From positions 1 to 64,000 of the forward strand of contig NZ_QUWK01000003.1 in the NCBI RefSeq assembly GCF_003429665.1: a DNA stretch of 64,000 nt. The letters are read 5' to 3'. The position numbers and the translations under genes were made by a program. Each line of letters begins with the position of its first letter. Within the stretch, counting starts at the first letter, position 1. This document shows, piece after piece, positions 7,269 through 15,771 of the stretch. Source of the DNA: Sphaerochaeta halotolerans. Its GTDB lineage: Bacteria > Spirochaetota > Spirochaetia > Sphaerochaetales > Sphaerochaetaceae. The notes beneath the pieces were generated by a model that did no database searches, was not told the DNA's origin, and saw nothing but the letters and a program-made list of their open reading frames with translations.

Positions 7269-9851
7269 ATGAATATAGACAAAATGACTATCAAGCTGCG
7301 TCAGGCAATCGGCGATGCCGATATGCTTGCCAATGAACATGGCAACGCAGAAATTACCACAGAACACCTTTTATTGGCTTTACTCAATCAGAAGGAAGGG
7401 TTGCTCACCCCGCTCCTTGAGCGTTTGGGGGTTCCCCCTGCCATGGTGAGTGAAAAATTGGGAAATCTGGTCAACAAACTTCCCAAGTCATATGGTGGTA
7501 ACGCACAACGGTCCCTATCTGCACAACTGGGGAACCAGCTTTATGAAGCAGACAAGATTGCTTCAGACTTCAAGGATCAATACTTGAGCGCAGAACACTT
7601 CCTGCTTGCTGTCTTGGAGGATGGCTCGGAGGCAAGCAAGGCACTCAAGTCCCTTGGTGTTACCAAGGACGCGCTTATGCAAGCATTGCAGACGATCCGA
7701 GGGAACCAGACGATCCAAAGTGAAGATCCTGAAAGCAGATATCAGGCATTGGAAAAGTACTGCAAGGATATGACCACCCTTGCCCGGCAGGGGAAGCTCG
7801 ATCCGGTCATCGGGCGTGATGAGGAAATTCGACGGGTCATGCAGGTGCTCTCCAGAAGGACCAAGAACAATCCCGTATTGATTGGAGAACCAGGAGTCGG
7901 AAAAACTGCAATTGTAGAAGGCCTTGCCTTACGTATTGCTTCCGAGGATGTCCCTGAGTCGCTGAAAAATAAGCAAATTCTCAGCTTGGACCTTGGAGCC
8001 TTAGTGGCAGGTGCCAAGTTCAGGGGAGAGTTTGAGGAACGGCTAAAAGCAGTGGTTAAGGAAGTGACTGCCAGTGAAGGCAGGATCATTCTGTTCATTG
8101 ACGAGTTGCATACCATTGTTGGGGCAGGGGCGAGTGAAGGGTCAACAGATGCCTCAAACCTGATCAAACCAGCTCTCTCCAGGGGTGAGTTGCATGCCAT
8201 CGGTGCGACTACCCTTGACGAATACCGGAAATATATTGAACCCGACAAAGCCTTGGAACGACGGTTTCAGCCGATATTCACCAAGGAGCCTTCGGTTGAA
8301 TCGACGATTGCCATTCTCAGGGGACTTAAAGAACGGTACGAAGTCCACCATGGCGTACGAATCAAGGATGAAGCCTTGGTTGCTGCAGCTACCCTGAGCA
8401 ACCGGTATATCACCAACCGGTTCCTCCCAGACAAGGCTATCGACTTGGTGGATGAGGCTGCTAGCCAGCTCAAGATGGAAATAGAGAGTCAGCCGGAAGA
8501 GTTGGATCAAATAGAGCGCAAGATCCTCCAGCTCAACATTGAGAAGCAGGCGCTTTCCAGGGAAACCGACAAGGCAAGCAAAGAGCGGTTGGAAAAACTC
8601 GAGCGTGAGCTGAGTGAGCTCCAGGGAACCCGTGATGCCATGCACTTGCAATGGGGCAATGAGCGGAACTCCATTGCCAGGCTAAGGGAGACAAAGGCAA
8701 AGCTTGAGCAGCTGAAGGCGGAAGAACAACGTGCTGAAAGAGAGGGCGATCTTGCAAAAGCTGCCCAGATTAAGCATGGGGAGATTCCCGAGCTGCTTAA
8801 ACAGATTGAAGATATGACTGAACAGCTTGCATCCGTGCAAGTTGAAGGAAAGCAGATGCTCCGAGAGGAAGTCAGTGAGGATGACATTGCTCGTATTGTC
8901 AGTAACTGGACAGGTGTGCCTGTGGCCAAAATGAAGGAGAGTGAGCTGCACAAGTATCTGAATCTTGAACAGACCCTCTCTAAGCAAGTCATAGGGCAGA
9001 AGCAGGCGATTGAGGCAGTAAGCAATGCAATCCGGCGAAACAAGGCAGGAATCGGGGATGAGAGAAAGCCCTTAGGGACCTTCCTGTTTGCAGGTCCCAC
9101 AGGAGTAGGAAAGACCTTGCTTGCCAAGGTACTTGCAGAATTTCTCTTTGATGATGAGAAAGCCCTTACCCGCATCGATATGAGTGAGTATATGGAGAAG
9201 TTCTCTGTCAGCAGATTGATTGGAGCGCCTCCAGGGTATGTGGGGTATGACCAAGGAGGGCAACTGACTGAGGTAGTTCGTAGGCGTCCCTATTCTGTAA
9301 TTCTTTTTGATGAGATTGAAAAAGCCCATCCCGATGTATTCAACGTGTTGCTACAATTGTTGGATGATGGCCGATTGACCGATGGGCAGGGAAGAGTGGT
9401 TGACTTTACCAATACCGTCATCATCATGACCAGTAATCTGGGAAGCCAGCAGTTGCTGAGTGCAGAGTCCCATGAGGAAGGTGTCCGCCTGGTTGGTGAG
9501 ATAATCCATCAATCCTTCAAACCGGAGTTTATCAATCGGCTTGATGAGATCATCATCTTCGAGCGATTGGGAGAGGAGCAGATTCGTAAGATTGTGGTTC
9601 TACAGCTTGAGCAACTTCAGGAGCGGTTGCAGAAACGTGGGTTCTTCTTGACTTGGGAAGATGAGGTACTTTCGTTGCTCTACAAGGAGGGCTATGATCC
9701 GGTCTTTGGAGCACGTCCGATTCGCCGCGCTGTGCAGCGACTTGTGGAGAACCCCTTGTCTGTGCAATTGCTGTCAGGTGATTTCGGCCCAGGCTCGAAG
9801 ATCTTGCTCACGCTTCAGGGTGATGAGGTGGTTGCCCGTAAGATTGACTAG
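7269..9851 (+). CDS. clpB: ATP-dependent disaggregase ClpB
   Basis: This Hsp100 AAA+ chaperone pulls proteins out of aggregates together with DnaK-DnaJ-GrpE and small heat-shock proteins. The 860-aa product has a Clp N-terminal double repeat (res. 1-~145), a first AAA+ module with Walker [10 protein letters not shown] (~206) and Walker [10 protein letters not shown], a long coiled M-domain (~400-530, rich in Glu/Lys) and a second AAA+ module with [10 protein letters not shown] (~609). The M-domain separates ClpB from ClpA/ClpC. A GAGGAG ribosome site precedes ATG 7269. No CIRCE element was seen upstream. The 3' end overlaps the convergent gene at 9808-10413 by 44 bases. Confidence 0.96.
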   Translation: MNIDKMTIKLRQAIGDADMLANEHGNAEITTEHLLLALLNQKEGLLTPLLERLGVPPAMVSEKLGNLVNKLPKSYGGNAQRSLSAQLGNQLYEADKIASDFKDQYLSAEHFLLAVLEDGSEASKALKSLGVTKDALMQALQTIRGNQTIQSEDPESRYQALEKYCKDMTTLARQGKLDPVIGRDEEIRRVMQVLSRRTKNNPVLIGEPGVGKTAIVEGLALRIASEDVPESLKNKQILSLDLGALVAGAKFRGEFEERLKAVVKEVTASEGRIILFIDELHTIVGAGASEGSTDASNLIKPALSRGELHAIGATTLDEYRKYIEPDKALERRFQPIFTKEPSVESTIAILRGLKERYEVHHGVRIKDEALVAAATLSNRYITNRFLPDKAIDLVDEAASQLKMEIESQPEELDQIERKILQLNIEKQALSRETDKASKERLEKLERELSELQGTRDAMHLQWGNERNSIARLRETKAKLEQLKAEEQRAEREGDLAKAAQIKHGEIPELLKQIEDMTEQLASVQVEGKQMLREEVSEDDIARIVSNWTGVPVAKMKESELHKYLNLEQTLSKQVIGQKQAIEAVSNAIRRNKAGIGDERKPLGTFLFAGPTGVGKTLLAKVLAEFLFDDEKALTRIDMSEYMEKFSVSRLIGAPPGYVGYDQGGQLTEVVRRRPYSVILFDEIEKAHPDVFNVLLQLLDDGRLTDGQGRVVDFTNTVIIMTSNLGSQQLLSAESHEEGVRLVGEIIHQSFKPEFINRLDEIIIFERLGEEQIRKIVVLQLEQLQERLQKRGFFLTWEDEVLSLLYKEGYDPVFGARPIRRAVQRLVENPLSVQLLSGDFGPGSKILLTLQGDEVVARKID

Positions 9852-10413
9852 ACTCCACCAAGCGGTGGTATGCATCGAGTGTGTCGATGTCGGTGATATA
9901 CGCCTCATCGGCAACCTCGATTGCCTGCACAGGGTATTTCTGCAGGAGCTCCCGCATGGTGAACGAGCTTTTTTGTGACTTGATGATTGCCAGAAAACTC
10001 GGATCAAGCAATACCGGGTGTCCGAGCCTTCCGTGGTATGAGGGTCTGGCAACTGGTTCCACAGCCTGTTCCATCAAATAGAGGTAGTGTCTACTCTCGA
10101 TGAGTGGCATATCCGCAAGTGAAATAAAAAATGGCGATTCATGGCTAAGATAGGAGGCTCCACAGATTGTGGAGCTTCCTTGCCCTTTGCGGTAGTGTTC
10201 ATTGTGGACGATCTGGAGTTGGGAACATGCTAAATGCGCGACAGCCTGAGCCACCTGCTCTGCCCTAAAGCCGGTGACAAGCACTGTCTTGAGTCCTGCC
10301 ATCAGTGACTGTTCCACTGCGTGGGCGACGATGGTAGTCCCTTTGTAGGGTAGCAGGAGTTTTTTCCCTTTACTTCGCATTCCTAGGCCTGCGGCCAGAA
10401 TAAGATTCTGCAT
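9808..10413 (-). CDS. MocA/MobA-like nucleotidyltransferase (NTP transferase fold)
   Basis: This is a cytosolic protein of the MobA-like NTP-transferase family, whose best-known members add CMP or GMP to molybdopterin cofactor. The 201-aa product begins QNLILAAGLGMRSKGKKLLL, matching the LAAGxSxRMGxxKLL nucleotide-binding signature, and has ISLADMP (res. ~95-101) as the metal-binding LADMP motif. AAGGATG lies just upstream of ATG 10413. No molybdoenzyme or molybdopterin gene is in the window, so the acceptor is unknown; other members of the fold use different small molecules. It is divergent from the DUF554 gene, with overlapping -10 regions, and its tail overlaps clpB. Confidence 0.8.
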   Translation of the reverse strand: MQNLILAAGLGMRSKGKKLLLPYKGTTIVAHAVEQSLMAGLKTVLVTGFRAEQVAQAVAHLACSQLQIVHNEHYRKGQGSSTICGASYLSHESPFFISLADMPLIESRHYLYLMEQAVEPVARPSYHGRLGHPVLLDPSFLAIIKSQKSSFTMRELLQKYPVQAIEVADEAYITDIDTLDAYHRLVESSQSYGQPPHHPEA

Positions 10414-10422
10414 GGTTCATCC

Positions 10423-10451
10423 TTGAGAGAGTTTCGTAATCATATTATACT
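10423..10451 (+). promoter_or_regulatory. sigma-70-type promoter of the DUF554 gene
   Basis: TTGAGA (10423-10428), a 17-base spacer and TATACT (10446-10451). The predicted start near 10458 is only about 4 bases before the ATG at 10462, so the message may be leaderless. The complementary strand carries TATAAT over almost the same bases for the divergent gene. Confidence 0.55.
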
Positions 10452-10461
10452 CCAAGCCATT

Positions 10462-11190
10462 ATGATTGCCACCTACTTCAATGCCTTGATGGTTGTTCTC
10501 GGCTCCTTTATTGGATTATTTCTGAAACATAGGCTGAAAGCTTCCTATCAGGAGGTTGTTTTTACCTCTTCCGGTCTGATTACGTTGGTCATCGGGTTTT
10601 CCATGGCAATGCAGACTGGTTCTTATTTGATCCTGCTTTTTTCTGTGGTTATCGGTGGCTTTATAGGATATGCCTTAAAAATTGAGGATGGGGTGATGTC
10701 CTTCGGGTCATGGATGGAAAGACGACTCAGCAGGGGCCAGGGAAGTGCAGAGAGTGCACGCAACTTTGCTTTGGGATTTCTTAACGCATCCCTGCTGTTC
10801 TGCAGTGGGGCCATGACGGTGGTAGGTGCAATTCAAGCAGGAACTGTCGGAGATTATCAGCTGATTATGGTAAAATCCATCATGGATGGCTGTATGGCGA
10901 TCATATTCAGTGCTGCCTATGGGGCAGGGGTTATGGCTAGTGCTCTATTCATCCTGCTCTATCAAGGGTTTTTTACCTTGGCGGGTGGTTGGCTGGCCCC
11001 CATTCTTGGTGAGGCAGGCATCAATGAGCTTGCATCTGTGGGTGGTGTCCTCTTGCTGATGATTGGGTTCGGCCTCTTGGATATTAGAAAAACAAAGACC
11101 GGCAACTTCCTTCCAGCAATGATTATTGCTCCGATTCTGGCGCTGATTTCCCCGGCGGTCAAGAATCTTTTTCCAGTGTTTGGTTTGTAG
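10462..11190 (+). CDS. DUF554 family membrane protein (YqgA-like)
   Basis: This is an integral membrane protein of unknown function in the DUF554/YqgA family. The 242-aa product has about seven hydrophobic segments. Its N-terminus (MIATYFNALMVVLGSFIGL) fits the family start, which supports ATG 10462 over a TTG at 10423 that would add 13 polar residues. Family landmarks include the GLITLVIGFSMAMQTG segment (res. ~38-53) and an SGAMTVVGAIQAG segment near residue 115. No Shine-Dalgarno is visible before the start, and a promoter ends only 10 bases upstream. Its 3' end overlaps the convergent HTH gene by 32 bases. Transport has been suggested for such families, but nothing here proves it. Confidence 0.82.
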   Translation: MIATYFNALMVVLGSFIGLFLKHRLKASYQEVVFTSSGLITLVIGFSMAMQTGSYLILLFSVVIGGFIGYALKIEDGVMSFGSWMERRLSRGQGSAESARNFALGFLNASLLFCSGAMTVVGAIQAGTVGDYQLIMVKSIMDGCMAIIFSAAYGAGVMASALFILLYQGFFTLAGGWLAPILGEAGINELASVGGVLLLMIGFGLLDIRKTKTGNFLPAMIIAPILALISPAVKNLFPVFGL

Positions 11191-11524
11191 CGCTATGGTT
11201 CTTGAAGTAGTATAAAAGAGCTTGGATGACTTCCAGCTGTTGTTGGTCAAGTTCTTCTATCTGGGCCATGATAAGCTTTTTGTATTGGGAAATGTTTTCA
11301 GCAGCTTCTTCACTTGCCATGGATTCCCAATTGTTTCCATGCTCCAGCCATTCAAGACTTACTCCGGTGAGTTCCATTATTTTCATTGCAACATGCAATG
11401 GGGGGCGTCTGTCAGTATGAATCCAACTGGAGAGTGTGCTGCGTTTGACATCAAGCATGGTAGATAGTTCCACCACCGTAGGTGAATTAAGAAGAAGTAT
11501 GACTCTGTCCCAGAATGTTTGCAT
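11159..11524 (-). CDS. small helix-turn-helix protein (phage CI repressor-like domain)
   Basis: This is a 121-aa protein with an N-terminal DNA-binding domain: LSTMLDVKRSTLSSWIHTDR (res. ~18-37) reads as a helix-turn-helix of the type found in phage CI/Bacteriophage_CI_repr proteins, and HVAMKIMELTGVSLEWLEHG continues that fold. The C-terminal ~50 residues are acidic and glutamine-rich and may form a helix for dimerisation. The start is placed at ATG 11524 because upstream codons encode an unrelated hydrophobic stretch from AT-rich DNA. No Shine-Dalgarno is present; an extended -10, TGCTATATT, lies 7 bases upstream, so the message may be leaderless. The target is unknown. Confidence 0.7.
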   Translation of the reverse strand: MQTFWDRVILLLNSPTVVELSTMLDVKRSTLSSWIHTDRRPPLHVAMKIMELTGVSLEWLEHGNNWESMASEEAAENISQYKKLIMAQIEELDQQQLEVIQALLYYFKNHSATNQTLEKDS

Positions 11525-11640
11525 GCTATGAATATAGCAAGAAAATCGATGCAATGACGATATTATGTCATATATTTGTAGAAATAAATAATACAAAATT
11601 ATAATTACATATAAAGTAACCAGTAAAAATATCAAAAGCA

Positions 11641-11687
11641 TGACAAATAATCATCATCCATGAAGAATAGATGATGATTCATTGTCA
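11641..11687 (-). terminator. hairpin downstream of glycogen phosphorylase, probable terminator
   Basis: AATCATCATC (11649-11658) and GATGATGATT (11670-11679) are perfect 10-bp arms, extended by TGACA/TGTCA outside. It lies 20 bases beyond the glgP stop on the minus strand and is followed there by a T-rich stretch. The rest of the 174-base gap to the HTH start is AT-rich and holds the HTH promoter. Confidence 0.55.
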
Positions 11688-11698
11688 GTTTGGTTGTG

Positions 11699-14212
11699 TT
11701 ACGGTCGTTTTACTGCATCCTGCAGTGCGGTATCCTCGCTAAGGTCCTTTTCAACCGGACACGCCTCAATATTCCAGATTTCCTTGGCATATTGAGCAAT
11801 GGTCCGGTCACTGGAGAATTTTCCACTTGAGGCAATATTTATTACTGCAATCCGATTCCAGGCATCTCTGTCTTCCTTGTAGAGTTCCCTTGCTTTGCGA
11901 TGTGCATCGCTGTACATCCGGAGGTCTGCAAAGTGGTAGTATCTGTCCCCTTCCTCGAATAAGCTCCTGCGTAGCGGTTCAAAGATGTTTGGTTCATTGA
12001 TATTGAAGTAGCCGCTGAAGAGCAAGTCGATCGCATCCTTGATCTCTTTGTCTGCCATCACGAATGTGAAGGGGTCGTAGGACAAGCTTAGTTTCTGGAT
12101 TTCTTCTTCAGTATTACCGAAGATGAACATATTCTCTTCTCCAACCTCTTGGGCGATTTCAATGTTTGCACCATCCATGGTGCCTATGGTCAAGGCACCA
12201 TTGCACATGAACTTCATGTTACCAGTGCCTGATGCCTCAGTCCCTGCAGTTGAAATCTGCTCAGAGAGATTGGTTGCCGGGATAATTGCTTCTGCCATCG
12301 AGACACGGTAGTTCGGCATGAAATGAATGGCAAGGCGGTCCTTGGTTGCAGGGTCTGCATTGATCACCTTTGCAATATTGTTTATCAGCTTGATAATCAG
12401 TTTTGCATTGACATACCCAGGGGCTGCTTTACCTCCGAAGAGGAAGGAGATTGGTTCCATATCCTTTGTAGCAGTCCCTCCTTGTTTCAAGTCATTGTAG
12501 ATGAGCAGTATGTTCAATGCATTGAGCAGTTGTCGCTTGTACTCATGGATTCTTTTTACCTGGACATCGAAGAAGGTATTTGGATTGATGAGCATGTTAC
12601 TGTCTTTTTGCAGGAAAGAAGAAGCGCGAATCTTGTTCTCCTGCTTGATTGCTGCAAAATCAGAGATGAAGTTCTTGTCTTCAGCAAACGGCTTGAGTTT
12701 TTCAATCTGGTTATAGTCAGTGATCCAGCCATCTCCGATGGCACTGTTTATCAATTTCGCAAGTTTGGGGTTGGCAGCAAGCAACCATCTTCGTTGTGTA
12801 ATACCATTTGTCTTGTTGTTGAAACGATCCTTGAAGATAAGATTGAACTGCGGGAACATGGATTTCTTCAGCAACTGGGAATGCAATTCTGCAACACCGT
12901 TGGTACTATGGCTTCCAATAATGGCGAGATGCGCCATGCGGACCTGCTTGGGGTTTGTCTCTTCAATTATGCTCACCTTGCTGAGCATTTGTGGTTGGAG
13001 AGGGAAGTAGGAAACTGCCTGTTGCAGAAACCGGTGATTGATTTCAAAAATGATTTGCATATGCCGGGGAAGGATTTTCTGCAACATTGGGAGGGACCAC
13101 TTCTCAAGGGCTTCGGGCATGAGCGTGTGGTTGGTGTAGCCCATGGTTTTTACAGTAATCTCCCATGCCTTGTCCCATTCGAGGTTCTCTTCATCGATAA
13201 GAAGACGCATCAATTCGGGGACGGCTAGGGAGGGGTGTGTGTCGTTGAGTTGGATTGCTGCATAATCTGGCAGAACTTCCCAATTGCTCTCTTTTCTCTT
13301 GAAGCGGTTGATGATGTCTGCAAGGGAGCAGGCGACGAAGAAGTACTGTTGTTTCAGTCTCAGTTCCTTGCCCATATAGAGGGTATCATTGGGGTAGAGT
13401 ACTTGGCTTAAATTTTCTGCGCTGATCTTGGAGCGAACTGCTTCGGTGTAATCTCCATCATTGAATTCATGGAAGTTGAACTCTTCCGGGCTTTTTGCAG
13501 ACCAGAGGCGCAGGGTGTTCACCGTCTTGCATCCATATCCGATAATTGGTGTATCATATGCTACACCGTTGACAATTTCTGAACCGCTCCACTTGAAACG
13601 ATCGCGTCCATGTTCCCTGATGACTTGGACATCTCCTCCAAACTGGACAGGATAGACAACGTCCGGTCTATGGATTTCCCACGGATTGCCATCACGCAAC
13701 CAGTTGTCTGGTTGTTCTGTTTGCCATCCGTTTTTGATTTGTTGACGGAAGATTCCGTAGTTGTAACGAATCCCATATCCATAGGCTGGAATCTCAAGGG
13801 TAGCCAGCGAGTCGAGGAAACAGGATGCAAGTCTTCCAAGGCCACCATTCCCCAATCCGGCATCTGGTTCGACTTCACTAAGTTCTTCATAGGTATACCC
13901 TAGTGATGTAAGGGCATCTCTAACCTCATTCTCGATTCCAAGGTTGATGATGTTGTTCGTCATTGCTCTTCCCATGAGAAATTCAAGGGATAGGTAATAG
14001 ACCCGTTTTGTTCCGTTTGCTCGCTGGGTCTTGCGGCTTTGATTCCACTGATGAATTATTCTGTCCCGAACGGAGAGGGCTAGGGCTGTATAACGACCTT
14101 CTTGTGTGGTATGATAAATATCTGCATCTTGACTGTACTTTAGGTGTTCAGCGAAGTCTTGGGCAATATCTTTTGCACGGTGACCATACTTGGTTTTCTG
14201 TTGATCCTGCAT
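11699..14212 (-). CDS. glgP: glycogen/maltodextrin phosphorylase
   Basis: This enzyme releases glucose-1-phosphate from the ends of glycogen or maltodextrin by phosphorolysis, in the cytosol. The 837-aa product is of normal family length. GLGNGGLGRLASCFLDSLAT near residue 110-130 and the pyridoxal-phosphate site EASGTGNMKFMCNGALTIGT (K667) are diagnostic. ATG 14212 has AGGAG just upstream; an open stretch extends 73 codons further but lacks family residues. It has its own promoter (14250-14278) and a hairpin after the stop. No other glycogen gene is in the window. It could also be named malP; the substrate chain cannot be told from sequence alone. Confidence 0.95.
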   Translation of the reverse strand: MQDQQKTKYGHRAKDIAQDFAEHLKYSQDADIYHTTQEGRYTALALSVRDRIIHQWNQSRKTQRANGTKRVYYLSLEFLMGRAMTNNIINLGIENEVRDALTSLGYTYEELSEVEPDAGLGNGGLGRLASCFLDSLATLEIPAYGYGIRYNYGIFRQQIKNGWQTEQPDNWLRDGNPWEIHRPDVVYPVQFGGDVQVIREHGRDRFKWSGSEIVNGVAYDTPIIGYGCKTVNTLRLWSAKSPEEFNFHEFNDGDYTEAVRSKISAENLSQVLYPNDTLYMGKELRLKQQYFFVACSLADIINRFKRKESNWEVLPDYAAIQLNDTHPSLAVPELMRLLIDEENLEWDKAWEITVKTMGYTNHTLMPEALEKWSLPMLQKILPRHMQIIFEINHRFLQQAVSYFPLQPQMLSKVSIIEETNPKQVRMAHLAIIGSHSTNGVAELHSQLLKKSMFPQFNLIFKDRFNNKTNGITQRRWLLAANPKLAKLINSAIGDGWITDYNQIEKLKPFAEDKNFISDFAAIKQENKIRASSFLQKDSNMLINPNTFFDVQVKRIHEYKRQLLNALNILLIYNDLKQGGTATKDMEPISFLFGGKAAPGYVNAKLIIKLINNIAKVINADPATKDRLAIHFMPNYRVSMAEAIIPATNLSEQISTAGTEASGTGNMKFMCNGALTIGTMDGANIEIAQEVGEENMFIFGNTEEEIQKLSLSYDPFTFVMADKEIKDAIDLLFSGYFNINEPNIFEPLRRSLFEEGDRYYHFADLRMYSDAHRKARELYKEDRDAWNRIAVINIASSGKFSSDRTIAQYAKEIWNIEACPVEKDLSEDTALQDAVKRP

Positions 14213-14249
14213 AGGAACTCCTTGTGTTTTGTACAAATAGCACACCTCC

Positions 14250-14278
14250 ACTATATAAGATTGGAGTTTTCTGGGCAA
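14250..14278 (-). promoter_or_regulatory. sigma-70-type promoter of glgP
   Basis: On the minus strand TTGCCC (14278-14273), a 17-base spacer and TATAGT (14255-14250), about 40 bases before the start codon. Confidence 0.5.
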
Positions 14279-14314
14279 CTGGTTCAACTTTTTCTTCTTT
14301 CTTGAATAGGTATA

Positions 14315-14392
14315 TTGACAAAAACCCTTCTCTTTGATAAGTTTGCTTCTGCATGTTGCAGGTTGACTATCTCGTGGATTTGCCTGTATATG
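14315..14392 (+). promoter_or_regulatory. probable promoters of the tRNA-Thr-rpmG-tRNA-Trp-secE-nusG transcript
   Basis: Two candidates are visible. TTGACA (14315-14320) with TAAGTT at 14338 has a perfect -35 and a weak -10. TTGACT (14363-14368) with TATATG (14387-14392) has an 18-base spacer and would start transcription at about the first base of tRNA-Thr. Confidence 0.45.
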
Positions 14393-14398
14393 ACCGAC

Positions 14399-14471
14399 GC
14401 CCTTGTAGCTCAGTCGGTAGAGCACCACCATGGTAAGGTGGGGGTCAACGGTTCAAATCCGTTCGAGGGCT
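14399..14471 (+). tRNA. tRNA-Thr (anticodon GGT)
   Basis: A 73-base cloverleaf. The acceptor GCCCTTG (14399-14405) pairs with CGAGGGC (14464-14470). The D-arm AGCTCAGTCGGTAGAGC, the anticodon arm CCACC-atGGTaa-GGTGG and the T-arm with GGTTCAAATCC are all clear. Anticodon GGT reads ACC/ACU threonine codons. The discriminator is T and CCA is not encoded. Confidence 0.95.
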
Positions 14472-14532
14472 CTTTTTTTATCCCCTTCCAAGGGGAGTGG
14501 AATTGAGGTGAAAACTCACCGAGGAGCACGTA

Positions 14533-14712
14533 ATGGCTGATTCGAAGAAAAAAGGTCCTGTTGAGAAAATTGCTCTTCAGTGCACCGAATGTAAGCAGAA
14601 AAATTATACTACCGAGAAAAATCGGAGAAACACTCAGGGTAAGCTTGAGTTGATGAAGTATTGTCCGTTCGAGCGCAAGCACACCTTGCACCGCGAGGCA
14701 AAAATTAAATAA
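14533..14712 (+). CDS. rpmG: 50S ribosomal protein L33, partly degenerate zinc ribbon
   Basis: This is a small protein of the large subunit near the E site. The 59-aa product begins MADSKKKG and has the L33 pattern: CTEC at 17-20, then [12 protein letters not shown] near the C-terminus. Zinc-binding L33 has two CxxC pairs. Here the second pair is reduced to C44 with glutamate at 47, so only three of four cysteines remain and zinc binding is doubtful. The gene sits between two tRNA genes and before secE-nusG, an order common in bacteria. GAGGAGC lies 9 bases before the ATG. Confidence 0.93.
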   Translation: MADSKKKGPVEKIALQCTECKQKNYTTEKNRRNTQGKLELMKYCPFERKHTLHREAKIK

Positions 14713-14736
14713 GGTTGTTTCGATCGAGAAGCAAAT

Positions 14737-14810
14737 AGGCCAATAGCTCCAACTGGTAGAGCGCTGGTCTCCAAAACCGGATGTTGAGGGTTCGAATCCT
14801 TCTTGGCCTG
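14737..14810 (+). tRNA. tRNA-Trp (anticodon CCA)
   Basis: A 74-base cloverleaf with acceptor AGGCCAA (14737-14743) paired to TTGGCCT (14803-14809) and discriminator G. The anticodon loop ctCCAaa gives CCA, reading UGG. The T-arm GGGTTCGAATCC is standard. It lies between rpmG and secE and is probably cut from the common transcript. Confidence 0.95.
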
Positions 14811-14847
14811 TTAGCTTCTCGATCTTTATCCCTCAAGGAGCCCTTCA

Positions 14848-15027
14848 ATGAAGAAGCTATTTAGGTATTTCAAGGAGTCTTCCCAGGAACTGAAGAAGGT
14901 TGTCTGGCCCTCCCGTGAAGCTGTTATTTCTTCCACAAAGGTCGTACTTGTATCTACAGCCATCGTTGCAATATTCCTTGGGTTGGTGGACTTCCTCCTG
15001 CTTAAAGGTGTATTGTTTATACTGTAA
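14848..15027 (+). CDS. secE: preprotein translocase subunit SecE
   Basis: This essential small subunit clamps the SecY channel in the cytoplasmic membrane. The 59-aa product has the short single-helix form: an amphipathic start (MKKLFRYFKESSQELKKVVW), the conserved VVWPSREA motif (res. 18-25) and one membrane helix (~28-52). CAAGGAG lies 7 bases before ATG 14848. nusG starts 10 bases after the stop, the usual secE-nusG pair. Its partner secY is encoded at 37518-38840 in the spc region. Confidence 0.95.
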   Translation: MKKLFRYFKESSQELKKVVWPSREAVISSTKVVLVSTAIVAIFLGLVDFLLLKGVLFIL

Positions 15028-15036
15028 GGCGGAGTC

Positions 15037-15597
15037 ATGGCTAAAGGCTGGTACGTAGTACACACATATTCTGGGTACGAACAGAAGATTGAGCGAATCA
15101 TCAACAAGATGCGCGAGACCGATATGGACTTCGCGCTTGTTTGTACAGATGTCAAAGTTCCTTTCGAAACCGTTGTAGAGGTGAAGGAAGGGGTAAGACG
15201 TGAGGTGAAGCGTAAGATTCTTCCTGGCTATATCCTGGTTGAGCTTGACCTGCCTGATACAAGTTGGAAGACTTGGTGTTCACACATCAAGCGTATACAA
15301 GGTGTTACCGGGTTTGTCAGCCCGAGTGATAGCGTTAAGCCACAACCCTTGACAGCAGCAGAAGTAAAGAATCTTTTTCAAAAGACAGGTGATCTTCCTG
15401 CTGAGAAAGTATTCAAACCTAAGCAGACCTTCTCTGTTGGTGAGCAGGTACGCATCATTGACGGTCCTTTCGATTCCTTTACAGGAGTCATTGAGGAAGT
15501 CAATCTGGAAAAGGCTCGTATGCGGGTCAGCGTCGGAATTTTTGGACGCTCCACTCCGGTTGAGGTGGATTTCCTCCAAGTAGAAAAGATTCTGTAG
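15037..15597 (+). CDS. nusG: transcription termination/antitermination factor NusG
   Basis: NusG binds RNA polymerase, affects pausing and links transcription to Rho or to the ribosome through S10. The 186-aa product has the NGN domain (res. 1-~120; GWYVVHTYSGYEQKIE, then KRKILPGYILVELDL) and a C-terminal KOW domain (~133-186; FSVGEQVRIIDGPFDSFTG). Length is normal. It is in one unit with secE. A 174-base leader for the ribosomal genes follows. Confidence 0.97.
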   Translation: MAKGWYVVHTYSGYEQKIERIINKMRETDMDFALVCTDVKVPFETVVEVKEGVRREVKRKILPGYILVELDLPDTSWKTWCSHIKRIQGVTGFVSPSDSVKPQPLTAAEVKNLFQKTGDLPAEKVFKPKQTFSVGEQVRIIDGPFDSFTGVIEEVNLEKARMRVSVGIFGRSTPVEVDFLQVEKIL

Positions 15598-15771
15598 TAG
15601 TCTTTGGACTGGATTACTACACGAGATTTTTCTGTTCTTTTACAACCGAGTCCATTTGTTTGTGATTACTCCCTCATTGTGAAATGAGGTGGGAGCCTGA
15701 TCGTATGACAGGCGTTAATACCAGCGCATAATCCAATCCATAGGTTGGATTTATTGCGTAAGGAGAGAAAC
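15598..15771 (+). promoter_or_regulatory. rplK-rplA leader with hairpins; candidate L1 autoregulatory site
   Basis: The gap before rplK has CCTCATT-gtga-AATGAGG (15672-15689), directly followed by GTGGGAGCCTG (15689-15699) and TATGACAGGC (15704-15713), where GCCTG pairs with CAGGC. ATCCAA/TTGGAT (15731-15736/15745-15750) forms a third hairpin before the Shine-Dalgarno AAGGAGAG. GGTGGGAG resembles the L1-binding region of 23S rRNA, and L1 represses its own L11-L1 message in bacteria, so this is a plausible operator. No strong promoter was recognised here. Confidence 0.4.
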
